64,000 nucleotides of DNA from Lineus longissimus (Eukaryota > Nemertea > Pilidiophora > Heteronemertea > Lineidae), in assembly GCF_910592395.1 (NCBI RefSeq), contig NC_088326.1, positions 6,021,001 through 6,085,000 of the forward strand, read 5' to 3'. Under the pieces are notes generated by a model. It was not told the origin of the DNA. It ran no database searches and worked only from the letters and a program-made list of their open reading frames with translations. Shown one piece after another: positions 1 to 13,130 of the stretch (position 1 is the stretch's first letter; each line of letters begins with the position of its first letter). The position numbers were made by a program, and so were the translations under genes.

Positions 1-1254
1 GCAAGAATGCAAATAAAAAATAATCGGAAAATATTGGAAAAAAACATTTATGAACGTCATAGTAGTACATTGTACTGTTAAAACAGAAAATAACTAGGAA
101 GCAATTATTCTTCGGAGTGAGATGGCATATATTCTGGTGATTAATGAATTGATACCGAACTGGGATAATGCTGGCTGTTCTATCATACACCACGAGGCTT
201 GAGCTAAAGATTTCGGGTGAAATGTCAGCTCGACCCGTGCATCTCTGCATCTATGTAAAGAAGTTTGAAAAGTCTTAAGATAGGTTGGCTGGGGAGCAAA
301 CAATTACAATCCAGGCAGATAGTCAAGGAACACCGTTTACTCAAACATTGTCCGCAAAGAAGTCCTCTAAACTAACAATGAAGTTACATTGCCATTGGCC
401 TCCAATATTATTTGGAGATCTTTTCCCACTCTTCAAACTAGTAATCTCCACGGGTTCATTTCTAGTACATGTATATCATAAATCGTCAGAACACAAGTGA
501 CACTGGAATGTTCATCAAAATGAGCCAATAAGCGGACTTTATCATAGTATATTATTCACTTACGAAAATTGGAGTTTTATAGTTATGCTATTGCTCAACA
601 TCCTGTGACTAGATGCCTGAGCAATCTGTATCATAGATGTTTATATCTATCGTGGTTGTTACCGATTGAGATGGTCTCTCCTAAGACCTCGGCCAACAAT
701 CCTGCAGAAAATCGAGGAATCCTGCTTTTTTATAGGGCGGCAATGTTACGTCACAGGTATCCGGTGCGTGTTCTGCACACATCGTTCACAGATCGAAAGC
801 TGTATTGCTCCGTGCTTTGTATTATTTGTTTTGTACATACTTTATATACACGCAGCCCACAAAAATTTACTTTAGCACAATATTTGCATATTGGAACAAA
901 GGACACTTGTGTTACAACAATCTGTGAGCCTTACCATTGATTCTATGTCCATTCATATGACCAACCTTCTTGCTAATTACATTGCGCTATTTTGTACTTT
1001 TTTGTCTAAGTGTTGTATCATTTGCTTTGTTTGTTGTGTGGTAGCTGGGAAGTATATCGTTTCTAGTGTTAGTGCCTGTGGAAAGGCCACATGCTGGGCC
1101 GAAAATTTGTAAATCATATGTATATATGATTTGTGTTATTAAACAAGGGATGCTGCCCACAAATAAAAATAGCGAATATATATGGCTCCCGTAGCAGAGG
1201 ATGATGATGGTGGACTGGAGGCAGACCAGATTTGTATAATAGAGTGTAACTTAC
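1..1254. other. Stretch without recognised gene (probable intron)
   Basis: No open frame here resembles a known protein. The minus-strand exon that ends at 1255 stops in phase 2, so a further downstream exon is expected to the left. I could not find a matching phospholipase exon in this stretch, so it is most likely intron. A short AT-rich stretch with a palindromic ATATATAT core lies near 1,118-1,130. Confidence 0.5.
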
Positions 1255-4200
1255 GTATCAGAGCTTAAGGTAAACGCCATATCAATTTCACTGCCCTGAA
1301 AACAAATAAACGTCCGACTCAGTGGATGCTTCACGAAAGGGAAATCGGGAGTGTTACTTAGACGAGCTGGGCCGCATATTATGAATTCACCCATCATTTT
1401 TCTTCGATTATAGAAGTAGTCTGAGGTTTCTATTAAAATGGAAACACAATACAAGGGGTGCATGATTATGAAAGGCCTCTTAGTTTGTTCAGATATTTGA
1501 AAATTTAACTTGCATTTAAAGCTAACCCTGCTAACGACTATATTCTTACGAACAAATATGCCAGTCAGCGCACCACTCCGTTATTACTTACATTATTTAA
1601 AGTGAAAGTTTTCTCGAATTTCTGATCCATGCTGAGCTCCTTGATGTCGAATTGAATTTTATCGACTGTTTGGTGCAAGCCGAGATAGTTGGCGTCCATT
1701 AAAGAGATGTCTGAAAAGTGAAGCCAGAATTTAAAAAAAATACCAACCGGTGATCATTTGACGATCAATGCTGCATTTGCCGCCATTTTCGATAAAATAT
1801 TGAAATACTGATCGAAAGCATAACACGGCTACCGGAACGGTTCCGCCGCAAAGACTCTGATAACTTCTTTGGCCATGTTAATCTTTACAATGCAATACAT
1901 CTACACTAGGTCGGAGACGCCATCATTGTACAGTACTACCAGAAAGTAAATGTTCGCATTTTTTTTTGATATAACAGATCGAGATAAAATAAAATATTTG
2001 AATACGGCTCTCAGCAGAGTATGGTATATTTAGCTGGTCATATATCTGTTGTATTTGGATTGAACCAATTCCATCCCTTCGTTATGTTACAAACATTTCA
2101 TAAAAGGTACAAAAATCACTTTTTTTATTTCATGTGCCTTTTCAAAAATTCAAATGAGTCCATGAACTGTGCTTTATGACCATACTTTTTTGGCACTTGC
2201 AATTCCATAGAGTGGGTTCGATTCCCCAATCCTTTATGTGTGAGCTGAGTTGGCAATAAAGACCCTGAGCTGAATGACTGCGTTGCTGACTATGCGGCCT
2301 GAGGGGTGTTCTGAAAGGTCACCAGCTGTCGGAAAAAAAACAATCACCTGTAGCGAGCTAAAACTAATCTTTAAAATGAAAGAATTTAGCAGGAATTTTT
2401 CTAGTAATGAAAAGATAAAAAACTTTTGTTGCATCATAGTTCACCCATACATTGTGAAAAAGAACGAAAATGAAATAAAACAAAAAAAATTACTTTCGTG
2501 GTCATTTTTAAAATTGCCTGTAACATAATGAAGAGCCAGTATTAGCTGGGTCCAAATACAACAAACACATGACCAACTAGATATACCATTCTCTGCTGAA
2601 AACAGCATTCAATTATCTTATTCTATCTCTATGAAATTAAAAAAACCGACAAACATTTACTTTCTGGTAGGACTGTACATCATTGTACAACATTCACCTA
2701 AATGACACTGGACCGACAACACACTTGTGCACAGCATCGTCACAACGATTGTAATACATACCAAGGACGTTTTTCTCATTCGAGTCAATGAAGAAGGTGA
2801 ATTGTTCGTCCCAGGTCGGGTCGGTGCAGTTATCGACATGTCGGGTCCGTCTGCATGGTATGGCCGCTGTGGGGAGTAGCAGCTTGAGGAACGGGTCTGG
2901 CGTGTCAACTGTAAGGAATAGAAATCATGCGATAGGGGAAATAGATAATTTGACAGTATTCTCCGTCAGAATATTGAACACTTCCCGGCATTTTTTACTA
3001 CTGGCGTAGACTCGTGTCAGATAAGCGCACTAGATAAAGTTGACGCATGAGGAAGTACAATGAACACGGACGGCGCGCGGTCTTTAGTATTAATTGATTC
3101 CTGCCCATGGGCAAAATTCATATTCAAGGAGGAAACAAAGAAAGAAGGTAGTATTTACTTTACTATACTTACCATAGTCTAAGTAACCATGAGTAATCTT
3201 CCTTCCACGGATAACATGGACAGTTAACACATCGCCTGGGCAATAGACCGCCTGAAATAAAACCTTCGAGTTCTACTTTGCCTATACTCAATAGTATATA
3301 CAATGTAAGGCCTAGTATTCTCTAAAAATTAATGTCCACTTCAGTTTTGGTAAATTTCTTCAAAGTTTTGATTTTTAACTAAAAACACAGTTTGAAACCA
3401 AATAATTCAACCTTCGATTGTTCCGGAATAATGTTTTCGTCACCAGGAAAAGACGAGCAAAACGACCCAAAACAATTTGGTTCTTTTTCAGTCATTACGG
3501 TCTTCGAGTGCGCTAATTAAAGCCAAAAGCAGCGACATCTCACGGTAAAGTACTGTAAGAACTGTTAGTAGAGGAACACATCAGCCATATGGTGAGCTGG
3601 GGCCATATTTACGAAAGGCTTGCAAAGTTTTCGAGCACGAGATCAATTGCAAAGCCATATTAATTTTCATATTTATGAAAGGCACGCATCACTAAACCCA
3701 CGCTAATTTTAGCGACCACGCAAAATTTTCGAAACCACCTCGCAAACAGCTCAATATTTGCGATCCTAGCAAAACTGAGTTGTTTTTCGGATCTTTGAAC
3801 TAATGAAATATGTATTTTTTAGCAAGTCATTTTGGCACATTTACTAAAGCATGGTTTTGATGCTTTGTTGTTTAACTGAGGTCATTTAACTCCTAACTTA
3901 AGGCTGAACCTTCTCAATCATTTGGCGACAACGTTTTAACGTATACACACGTATATGTATATAATGTGCAGTGACAACGTTTTAGGAATAAATGAAATCC
4001 ATTGTTTCTACTGATTTCCTTTCATTAAGCTTTATTAAAAAATGTTTGGAAATATTTCATTCTAATGAAAGGTAGGCCTATATCTCTCCTGTTCCAGGAG
4101 TAATATTTTTCAAACTACTAATATGTATAGCATTCATAAAAGTCAACCAATGCATTTAATTTGCAATAATCTCCATTAATAAGTTCATTCAGATGACGAG

Positions 4201-5548
4201 TAGGCTGACGCTGACTTGCTTATAAAAAGGGAACATATAGGGTGTTCCATTTCGTGGGCTAGCCATCATTTAGTCAACAGTTTGATTGATATACAATCAC
4301 AATTAAATATTCATTTAAGGTGAACATGGTGGTGGATCAACTGGATGGTTCAACAGTTGCATAATACTGTAGATACAAATATTTTGACCCGTGTAAGACT
4401 ATCAGTCTAGTCTTAGCCTGTGAAGAAAACAGAATGGCCCTAATACTTTTACTTGAAGAGGATAAAGGTAGAGCGACAACGAATGCGAGTCGATATAGTC
4501 CTCCTTGATCGAATTCATCCACTTGAAATGTTCAACGACATTTTTAAAGTTGATCAAGAGATATCGAATGCCACGTGCTATCTTTCTCGAGGTCGTTGAC
4601 CTCATCAAAGACATCATAACGGACCCGCCCACAACAAGGTCGCATTCAATACCAGCTGCACTGCAGGTTCTGTGTGCACTCAGGTATTTCGCCACATGGC
4701 AGAGCCACATGGCAGATCCTAAGCCAACCGACTGTAGGACGTGGCATATGCATTAGCAACAAAGTCGAAGGAAATAATCAAATTTCCTAGAAAAGTAGAT
4801 GAACAACGCCCAATTAAGGAAGGGTTTTTCGACGAAGAACTTTTCAGGATTCCTAATGGGATAGGATTGGTCGATTCAAATTATGATATGGAACTTTGCG
4901 AGCGCTCGCAAACTTTGCGTGCTGGCCAACATTTTTGCGAGGATTTACGAGGTCTTCGTAAATACCACGCATCGCAAAATGAGCGTGCCCGCAAACACGT
5001 CGTAAGGCAAAATTTTGCGATACCATCGTAAATATGGCCCTTCACCAGTCTATCTGCTCAGTCATATCCCTTTGAAACGAGCCCACCCTTGGTCAATTAT
5101 TTGCAGTCAAACTTACCGGACTAGGATGATCCAACCTGCAATTCGAATCAGGCAGCATTAAACATTAAATCAAGATGCAAAACTAACGCACACTCGTAAA
5201 TCATCTCCTATACGTAGATTATGAAGAATAAGGAACATCTTCAGAAAACCTTGTCACTAAAGTACGTTCGTGCACTTCGTAATTTCGTAGTTCAGCCCAT
5301 CATTGAAGTTGTATTCCGTATATCATATTGAAAAACTCGCAAAGTTTTCGATTCTGTATAGTGAATGATAATTAAGATTCAGGCTCGTTCAGGCAGAATA
5401 ATGACATATTTGGCGTTTCTTACTTGTCTAAGCTGTACGTCTTGATGTTGGCAATGCTACTTAGCATCTTCTTGACGCTTCCAGCCCTCTGTTTTCTTGT
5501 TTCATTCGCCATGATGATGACTCGATTTACTACCGCGATAAACCTCAA
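1255..5548 (-). CDS. Cytosolic phospholipase A2, N-terminal C2 domain exons (partial)
   Basis: Six minus-strand exons join in frame: 5548-5424 (start codon at 5512), 5135-5117, 3251-3173, 2908-2762, 1710-1592 and 1295-1255. Every junction has AG acceptor and GT donor, mostly GTAAGT or GTATGT, and the phases fit. The product begins MANETRKQRAG and then forms a C2 domain like that of group IV phospholipase A2: VDTPDPFLKL, DPTWDEQFTF, SNEKNVLDISLMDANY and GSEIDMAF. In the family this domain binds calcium and brings the lipase to membranes so that it can release arachidonate; LMDANY corresponds to one calcium-binding loop, and the loop Asn of the mammalian enzyme seems replaced by Asp (VDNCTDP). 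The catalytic domain lies beyond the left edge. An AG site just upstream of 5548 suggests a separate 5' untranslated exon. A Harbinger remnant sits in the intron between exons 2 and 3. Confidence 0.8.
2205..2345 (+). repeat. Possible tRNA-derived SINE fragment
   Basis: The sequence GGGTTCGATTCCCC near 2,214-2,227 matches a tRNA B-box/T-arm. It is followed by CCTGAGGGGTGTTCTGAAAGG and an A-rich end. No complete tRNA cloverleaf can be folded around it, so a SINE remnant is more likely than a tRNA gene. Confidence 0.35.
3600..5040. mobile_element. Decayed Harbinger/PIF element with inverted ends
   Basis: The left end reads GGGCCATATTTACGAAAGGC and the right end is its inverse (…CGTAAATATGGCCC). 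Both ends continue inward with related GCAAANTTTTCG words. Inside is a broken HARBI1-like transposase on the plus strand. No clean 3-bp TWA target duplication is seen (CTG versus TTC), so the edges are old or slightly misplaced. The element lies in an intron of the cPLA2-like gene. Confidence 0.65.
4434..4905 (+). pseudogene. HARBI1-like transposase remnant, N-terminal half
   Basis: Fragments in at least two frames resemble the start of PIF/Harbinger transposases: MALILLLEEDKGRA at 4,434, then KRYRMPRAIFLEVVDLI, then LQVLCALRYFATW, then ATKSKEIIKFPRKVDEQRP and PNGIGLVDSNYDM. The last piece corresponds to the region of the first catalytic Asp (FPNxxGxxD in the family). The DDE domain after this point is deleted and an in-frame stop follows SRYSPP, so it cannot be active. 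Confidence 0.6.
5117..5135 (-). CDS. 19-nt microexon of the cPLA2-like gene
   Basis: This exon is only 19 nt. It is preceded by TTGCAG and followed by GTAAGT on the minus strand. The upstream exon ends in phase 2 and this piece supplies one base plus six codons (LDHPSP after the split Lys codon), ending in phase 0 exactly where the next exon starts with AVYCPGD. Skipping it would shift the frame, because the upstream exon leaves two bases over and the next exon starts in phase 0. Confidence 0.65.
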
Positions 5549-6826
5549 CTGGAAACAAGAATATTTAAGATATTTCGGGAAGTGACTACAGACACATTCG
5601 CCATGATGGTAAAACGAAGGGGATAATAAGCCAAACAACGGTTCTTTAAACAACGAACGGCCACGGGAACGCAGCCTCGCCTGCCTATGGGCCGTTTCCT
5701 TTTAAATTTGTGAACATATGGTGTTGTTTCCATTGTCTCTATTTCACATCCCCTGGTACAACGACCGGCATGGCAACGACCAAAGACAAACAATGTTATT
5801 TTCGTGCTTGGCGAGTAGGCAGAACAAGAGAAAACACCACAAGTGATCGATCGGTCAAGAAATACGCAGCCTAAATGGCATCATAGCATGGATCATGAAC
5901 GATGGATATACAGTAGACTCGCGTATACCCCGCCGTCAAAAGCCAACGAGATTCCGAAATTTTCTAGTCCAGCGAAGTTGTCAATTTTTACTCTTACAAT
6001 ATTGCGGGTTCGAGACGGGGCATCAACCACCCTTCGACTGTTATTTTAGACGTAATTTGATCATAGTTGGTCTAACCATTCCCACACAGTAGTAGCAGGA
6101 TAATGATGACTCATTAGTACCGATAATTGACTGAGACTTGTGTGAAATGTTTGTCCGATCAGAATTTTAATTAATTTTTTCATGTAAAGTATTAGTGAAT
6201 ATGAAATTATCGCTCTTGTGCTCAGTATTTGCTGTTCCTGACCAGTTGTACATGTAAATGTATGACTGCACGATGACAGATGATGAAGATGATGATGAAG
6301 ATGCTGAAGGTGGTAATGCTGACATCGATTTGGATCCCGAGCCAATGGCGACATCTCCATGCGTGTTCATCAGCTCAAAATATTCGATATTTAGATGTTT
6401 AGGCCCACCTTTTAGCCATGCATATGCGAGGACACCGTCACAAAAAACGCGCCCATATCGAATCCACCCACGGACATTTTGCGATTGGTTGGCAAATGAA
6501 GATGATTTCAGAAATACGTCGGGCGACCGGCTGATGCAGACGGACCAGTCATTCACGAACTACAATAGTATCGTCAGGAAAACACAATGTTTCCTGTTAT
6601 ACCAATATGAAATGGACATGACTTCTTGATTGTATGAAGTGGCTCACAACAATCCCTGTCATTGTCGTTCAATTATCATGAAAAGGGGGTTACCCATGTA
6701 TTTCCCACGAACCACTTCCTTATGATTTAATGAAACTGATCCTGCCTGAGGATATCGTTCATGAGGGTATACGTAATTGTAACAATTAATTGCTTATAAT
6801 TCAAGCAGCCTAGCGTTGGGTGAAAA
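5549..6826. other. Stretch without recognised gene
   Basis: No gene recognised. An open frame at 6,258-6,629 begins with an acidic run (TDDEDDDEDAEGG) that comes from a GATGAA-type simple repeat; the rest matches nothing I know. CAGTAGACTCGCG near 5,923 resembles a pogo/Tigger-type terminus but has no partner close by. Confidence 0.4.
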
Positions 6827-7075
6827 CATGAACAAATTTGTGACCCGCTCTACCAAAACTAGGCGCTTGTCGCATCTGGACGTGACAGGTTGATACGGAC
6901 TTGTTGTTCATTTCCCTATTGTAGACCTTTGGTGAAATGTAACCAGATCAGTTTGTAATAGATTTCACAAAAGGTCTACAATAGGGAAATGAACAACAAG
7001 TCCGTATCAACCTGTCAAGTTCAGATGCGACAAGCGCCTAGTTTTGGTAGAGCGAGTCACATTTGTTATAAAACC
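6827..7075. mobile_element. Palindromic MITE (foldback)
   Basis: Two arms of about 105 bp are near-perfect inverse copies: 6,827-6,932 and 6,966-7,075. They share GGTCTACAATAGGGAAATGA and its complement, and CAAGCGCCTAGTTTTGGTAG and its complement. The loop is about 33 bp. No coding capacity. The 8.8-9.2 kb repeats belong to the same family. Confidence 0.75.
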
Positions 7076-8334
7076 CCATATAAAGTCGCCGCTTCGCTTC
7101 TGCATAGGACTTGGCTGGAACGAGGGAGTCTTTGGGAGTGCAACGGAGGAGAAAACACCTTTGTAAAGAAAGAGTTCAGCTCCCAAGGGGCATTTTCACT
7201 TGACTAGGGGGGCAATTGACCAGGGGGAGGGGTTGTCCGGGGGAAATTTTCCTAGAACCCATTTGGATATTAGTATCATGAAATATTTTAAATGCCATTT
7301 ACGTGCCATCTGGAAAGCCTGGAAAATCAGTCACACCGAGGATGATTAGGAAAGTCCCCAAATCGAAATTCGAGAGGTCGTGAAAATGATCAGCTTGTCT
7401 TGGGAGGAGATCAGTGCTGATGCTGTGCGCACTTTTTGAGCTGGAGATAGCCGTCTGCTCGATTATTGACGACAATGAAGGTCAACAAATAGAACTTGGA
7501 AAATAAGCTGAAATTTATCATGAACAGAGTGACAAGGAAGATGATTTATAGTTTTCAGATGAAGAGCCAGATTATCAAGAATAAACAAGATTGTTCTTTG
7601 TTTCATCAGATAAAATGTATCCATATCCCGGTGAAAGTAATGGCCAGTTGCCATTGAAATAATAAATCTGACTTCCCTTCATTTACGCAGCAACATTTCA
7701 TTCGCCGTGAGCATTCAACGGTTGCAACTCACTACCCATTTCTAAGGGCAGCTATGATTTTGCGTTTTTAGTGCTACAGAATTTTAGGCGAACATGGATA
7801 GTCCACCAGCCCAATGTTTTGAAGCTTTGACAACACCTATAGGCCTACAATGTAACGTGTTTCAACATTGTTCGCAAACGCCAGGTAACCTCCAGGACTG
7901 ACATAACTGAGTATCCCGTAACGCGCAGGTCGCTTAATAGTTCGGTATCATCAGAGTCTTTCTATACTATTGTATAGAAAGACTCTGGTATCATCAATGC
8001 CTATTGTCGGAGTAAAATGGACATCATCGCTATTGTTAGAGTAAACATTAACAACTTCGCTGAAATTTGCAAATCAGGCCTGGGTCAGATGGCGAGCGAT
8101 GCGAGAAACTACTGTAGTATAATTTAAACATACACATAATGATGGTATTATATCAAATTTGCGAGAGCAATTATTTGATAATTATGTGGCTGTGCTGATT
8201 TAAATTGAAGACAAGATTTTCAACGGAAAACGATTGACCCCATTTTCTTGATATATCTAAGTGTCGGTGCCCCCCCCCCCCCCTCCCCCTGAAAGATACA
8301 TGCTGGTCTGGATGTTCCAAATTAAACAGTCACG
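7076..8334. other. Stretch without recognised gene
   Basis: No protein-like frame. It contains the hairpin at 7,952-7,987 and a 14-base C run at about 8,270-8,283. Confidence 0.4.
7952..7987. repeat. Perfect 16-bp hairpin flanked by direct repeats
   Basis: CAGAGTCTTTCTATAC is followed by the loop TATT and its exact complement GTATAGAAAGACTCTG. The 10-bp word GGTATCATCA occurs immediately at both sides (7,944-7,953 and 7,987-7,996), overlapping the stem ends, like a target duplication around a tiny insertion. Confidence 0.6.
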
Positions 8335-9280
8335 ACGGTTAATTCCCATTTCGTCAATTCCCACTTCGCCATTTTCCAATTTCACCAGTTTTCCATTTCG
8401 CCATCTTCTCTAAAACCATTGCGTTTAATTTCTAATTCGAATGATCTTTCGGATAATTAAAACAATTTCAATATCCGTTTAGAATCACAATTCTGGAAGA
8501 TTTGAACCAGCCAGGTAAACTACGCGCCTCCCTGCGAGAGAAGGAAGTGAATGTGCCCAGAAAGGCTCCCTGTTTAAGTAACCGTGAAACCATTGACCTC
8601 GAAACAAAAGGGGAAGAATCTGGAAAAAACATGAAGCCATTTTTTACAATCCTTCATTCATAACTTTCCAAAAACACATAAGGAAACCATCCATTAAGGA
8701 GATGGGCAAAATGATCAGGATCAGTGAAAAAAGAATGGAATGATCCATTTCGTGCAGGGGGTTGAAGCAAAATATAATATGAACCCGTCACAGCAAAACC
8801 AAGGGCATGTAGCTCTGAGCTTGACAGGTTGAGACTGACTGTTTGTTCATGTCTCTGTTGTCTGCCTTTTGTGAAATATGAGCACATCAATTTCTTTCAT
8901 TATCTCCTGGTGTCATTCAGGCCCATCTTCTGTGCGACATGCGCCTGGTTTCGCTGGACGGGTCACATATTGGCGAAATGGTAACTGGCGAAACGGGAAA
9001 ATCGCGACCAAATCGCGACCAAGGGCATGTAGCTCTGAGCTTGACAGGTTGAGACTGACTGTTTGTTCATGTCTCTGTTGTCTGCCTTTTGTGAAATATG
9101 AGCACATCAATTTCTTTCATTATCTCCTGGTGTCATTCAGGCTCATCTTCTGTGCGACATGCGCCTGGTTTCGCTGGACGGGTCACATATTGGCGAAATG
9201 GTAACTGGCGAAACGGGAAAATCGCGACGTGGGGAACTGGCGAAGTGGGAACCTGGCGAAAAGGGAAATGGCGAAATAGA
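8335..9280. mobile_element. Foldback-like element with GGCGAA-repeat ends
   Basis: The left end (8,335-8,415) is a run of short units such as CCATTTCGCC and CCCACTTCGCC. The right end (about 9,185-9,278) has the inverse units (GGCGAAATGG, GGCGAAGTGGGAA). These variable tandem units in opposite orientation make irregular terminal inverted repeats. The interior holds the tandem 220-bp MITE copies and no gene. A second element with the same design is at 37,627-38,770. Confidence 0.5.
8799..9238. repeat. Recent tandem duplication of a 220-bp unit
   Basis: 8,799-9,018 and 9,019-9,238 are nearly identical direct copies (for example CAGGCCCATC versus CAGGCTCATC). Each unit contains sequence related to one arm set of the palindromic MITE at 6.8-7.1 kb: GACAGGTTGAGACTGACTG and GCGACATGCGCCTGGTTTCG. 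Confidence 0.8.
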
Positions 9281-12200
9281 AGACATCGTCACGACTACCC
9301 CACCAAATCAAAGAAACCGACCTATTTTATTCAAACTATGAACCAAATGATTTTGTTCCAAATGATTATAAACGGAAACTCCGTACTGTATTGGAAAATT
9401 CAAGAGATTGTTCACCAATTATATCCAGTTTAAAACTAGATTTGTGGATTTGCACTCACAAGACCTTACCTTACAAATGGTTTTATCATTCCAATGTTAA
9501 GTATAGATAATGCACATCCATTCTCAATATTCTCCTTAGCCTATGACAAGAGATAGACCTACTCACTGGCGAGACTTACAACCCATATATGAGGCCATGC
9601 AATATAATGACCTAATATTTTAAAGATTTTATGACTGCACTGCTAATGGTTTGACCTCAAACATGTCAAGTGAAATTGACTTCAGTAATGATGTCATCCG
9701 AGTTGTTCGAGAATAATAGTGAGTTTTCGCAGAACTCCTAAACGCCAACACGTACGCCTGTCCCATTATTCGACCTCGTGATAAGGAGCTTGAACAATGA
9801 CATGGTTCTTCGGGGGCTTTGCGAAAACTGCAATGGACACGACAGAAGATGAATAAATCTACCAGGATGTAATCAACCCCCACCTCCAAATCAGACAAGC
9901 TACCGTGTAAGGGAAGATATGGATGTAAGTGACACATGTGTTTAAAACTTCATTTCAATAATGTATGTGAAACGGAATTGAGAAAAAGGCCCAGTGAAAA
10001 AGATAACAATCGATATGCTCTATCTGGTCTTCTAAGGAAGTAGGTGAATGAATGAATACTCGTTGGTATTCTATGTCATATTTGCTCGCTTAATTTCGCG
10101 GTACACAACAGTTGTTAGACTGTCGGCAATGGTTACCTCTAGTGTGCACCGTCGTAACAGTCCACTTACGGTCACACTTGTAGTGAATGCGATTAACTCT
10201 TGCAATAATCACCCCATTCACTACAAGTGTAACCATAGCGGACAGTAAAGACCGCGCCAGAAGGTCACCATCCCAGACAGTCTGCCTTCTATTATTGCAT
10301 TTAAGTCACTTTATGAAACATTTTGAGCCAAGTGCTTATTACATCTGCCTATCCTGGTATACATGTCCAAACGACCCAGCAATAATCTTCACAACTTTGG
10401 GTGATATCACTATACCATAATGGACGAAGAGGTGAAATAGTTTGTAATCTAGCTATTAGCTCATGCTGACCAAATGGGCTCCATCCACCCACCCTCTGAT
10501 GGGTGGAAGATAAAACATTTCATAAATATCATAAACCTATGGGGCTATATGCTATGCTATATGTTGAGCAAGTCTCGACCGGCATGTGTTTGTTGTTCAC
10601 CGGGCCGCGCCAGGCATGCCGGTGTAATGTTTTTGAGTGTTTCTGTTTTTGAGTGTTTCCCCTCATTGTTTGGGAACGCTCAAAAATAGATTGACGAGTT
10701 TTTCTGTGTATCCCCCCTATTGAAAAGGCATGGTCTCTCTAGCTGCCTATTGTTTGGAAACACTGAAACATGGGGAACAACCACAGATGTTACACCGGGT
10801 TGTGCCAACCCGCTATGCAAGTTTTGCGTGGGCCTACATTTCTTTTGCGTATAATATGCTGACACACAATACATCAATACATTGCCAGTCAAATACGAGT
10901 ATATTATCCTGCAGTTATAAATAAATGTGAATTTGGAGTTATCCGGAAATCGATTGTGTATGTATTGTATGTTGGCATGCACTCGGCGCGATTCACTAAT
11001 TGATCACCTATTTTCGAACAATTTCAATGCATTTTTTTTAAAATAAACTATTTATTCACTCCTTATCAACTCATAAACATACAACGATATATGATTTCTT
11101 CCTCTCTAGTATACGGTATACTGGAAGTCAAAGCTGATGTGCTGTTTGGTGCATTAAATGTGGCAATCAGATGTGGAGATGGGAGGCTCACTTGTAAGTG
11201 AGTACAAAGAGTCCTGGACAACATGCAGTATCGTGATATTTTCATCTTGTATGACACGAACATTTCCATGCAGGTACCGACTGCAAGAGCCTGTCGTCGT
11301 CCGTCGTCCAGCAGTTGCAAGACATGGGTGGCTTGTTTCGTAACTGCTAAAAACTACTGTCCTCAAATTTGGTACACATGTACCCCTGTGTGAGATCGAA
11401 TCAGAGACCGAATCGCCGCCAGATATCATTAGTTGTTTGGCCACCAGGGGCGTTATGCGACACGTGAACAAATGTATCTCTAGCTGCTGAATCTCTTGGT
11501 CTTACTTTCCGATTTCTTGGTGCCAGAGTGCAGTCTTCCAGTCAATTTCAAGTCATGGTATTTCTACTGGTAAGCTCTTAGGCCTACGTGCTGGTCGATA
11601 TTTTTCAAATTGACTGATAAGCCAATTCTAGTTTCATGATATTTGTGCACGCAATGCCAATTTCGCCGCTTAATAATAGAGAGAATAGGTATGGCGTCCA
11701 TCATGTTTAAATGAAGTAGTTTTGGCAAGAATTGCAGATAGTTTTCGAAATTTTCAAGTGTTAGTTAACATTCCGACTAGGCCCAGTAGAAAGTAGAATT
11801 TAGGCCCAGGTGGAAGATGGTTTTGTTTGAAGACTACGTATACATATATCGTGTGTTGAGTCAAAACCGGTGTAAAAGTTTAAAATGTCTTAGGATAGAA
11901 TGCCCTGGAAACAAAGGATTCTATTATGCGCTTCAATCTCTGAGCTATTGACGGTCAGGGTCTCTATAGAACCATATTGCAGGGTACAATAGGGCCGGAC
12001 ACTTTTTTCCAGGGGGGGGGGGGGCATTTGTTACTGTTACACCGGCAATGACGAATAAACGTAGTGTTCGGTTGGTTCACATTTAATCATACAAAAGGGA
12101 ATGACACTTTTCAAGGTAGATAGTATAAAGCCGTACATTAACATTTTATTACACTTCTACCTGAAGAAAAGTCTTCGTTTGTAAACAAGAGTATGATCGA

Positions 12201-13047
12201 AACTGGCGAATGGCAACTTACCTTACGATGCTCCTCTGTGCTGGCAACTATTCAGCCCACCCCTCGCTACCAACACAATCCAAATGTCTTGTATTTTAAA
12301 GAGTCCGAAAAGAATGAAGAAGGCCTAACATGAAACAGAGAAAACCGAAAATATGATAGACTTGCCGTTCTAACGCCGACTTGGATGATATCCGAGTGTC
12401 TGTTAATGTTTGAGGCACCTAAGACAGTGGTCCTTTCACACCCAGCTTGAAATTGTTCTGCAATGGCAGGGGCACAGCTAGCATGTTAAAAAAACTAAAT
12501 GTTAACCTAAATTGGTATTTGGCCTACTATTCTTTGATGGCAGTAAAGCGAATTAAATGAAATTATTACACGACTGGGTTTCAAGCCAATGGTTTTGCTA
12601 GGCCCCTTTGCTAGTAGTACATGTAGGTCCGACTATTGTAATAAAAAATAGGCCGAAAATACAATAATAAGCTATTAATCATAATTCTAGTCTGATCTGC
12701 CAATACCGCCAATACTGCCAATACTAATAATGTGATTCCATATTTTTTGCTATCGTATTAATCATATTCTTGTCTGATTGTCAATGTTTTAATTTTGAGT
12801 TGGATCCAAAATATTGTTACCTTCGACAAAGTTTTCACAATTTTCTCCAAATGGCATCATCAGGTCTGATGATTTCCAGTAGATGGCAGCACTGGAAATC
12901 TGAAGTTCTGGCTGTTACACAACATCGATGAATAGAGACGATGGGGCATACTACCTCTCCCACATTTGTCATGTGAGTACTCTTGGCGTAAATTACAGAA
13001 ACAAACCATGTAATCTAATGTTTCTTTGAACAAGTAAGTTCACACAA
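9281..13047. other. Long stretch without recognised gene
   Basis: I see no supported gene. It holds a perfect 16-bp inverted repeat (10,174-10,189 and 10,215-10,230, ACACTTGTAGTGAATG and complement), a dispersed-repeat-like segment near 11,150-11,480 (…GTCGTCGTCCGTCGTCCAGC…), a G run at about 12,017-12,030 and a small inverted repeat GATTTCCAGT/ACTGGAAATC near 12,870-12,900. Confidence 0.4.
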
Positions 13048-13130
13048 TTGCTTGTTTGGCCAAGAATCTTAACAGTTCGACGAAAATTATTACGATTGTT
13101 ATTAACTGGGGATTATTATTGTCTTCAGCA

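Noticed and set aside
2205-2240. tRNA gene
   Set aside because: A B-box-like word is present but no cloverleaf or acceptor stem can be formed.
6258-6629. Acidic 123-codon ORF
   Set aside because: The acidic start comes from a GATGAA simple repeat and the rest shows no family likeness or conserved splice context.
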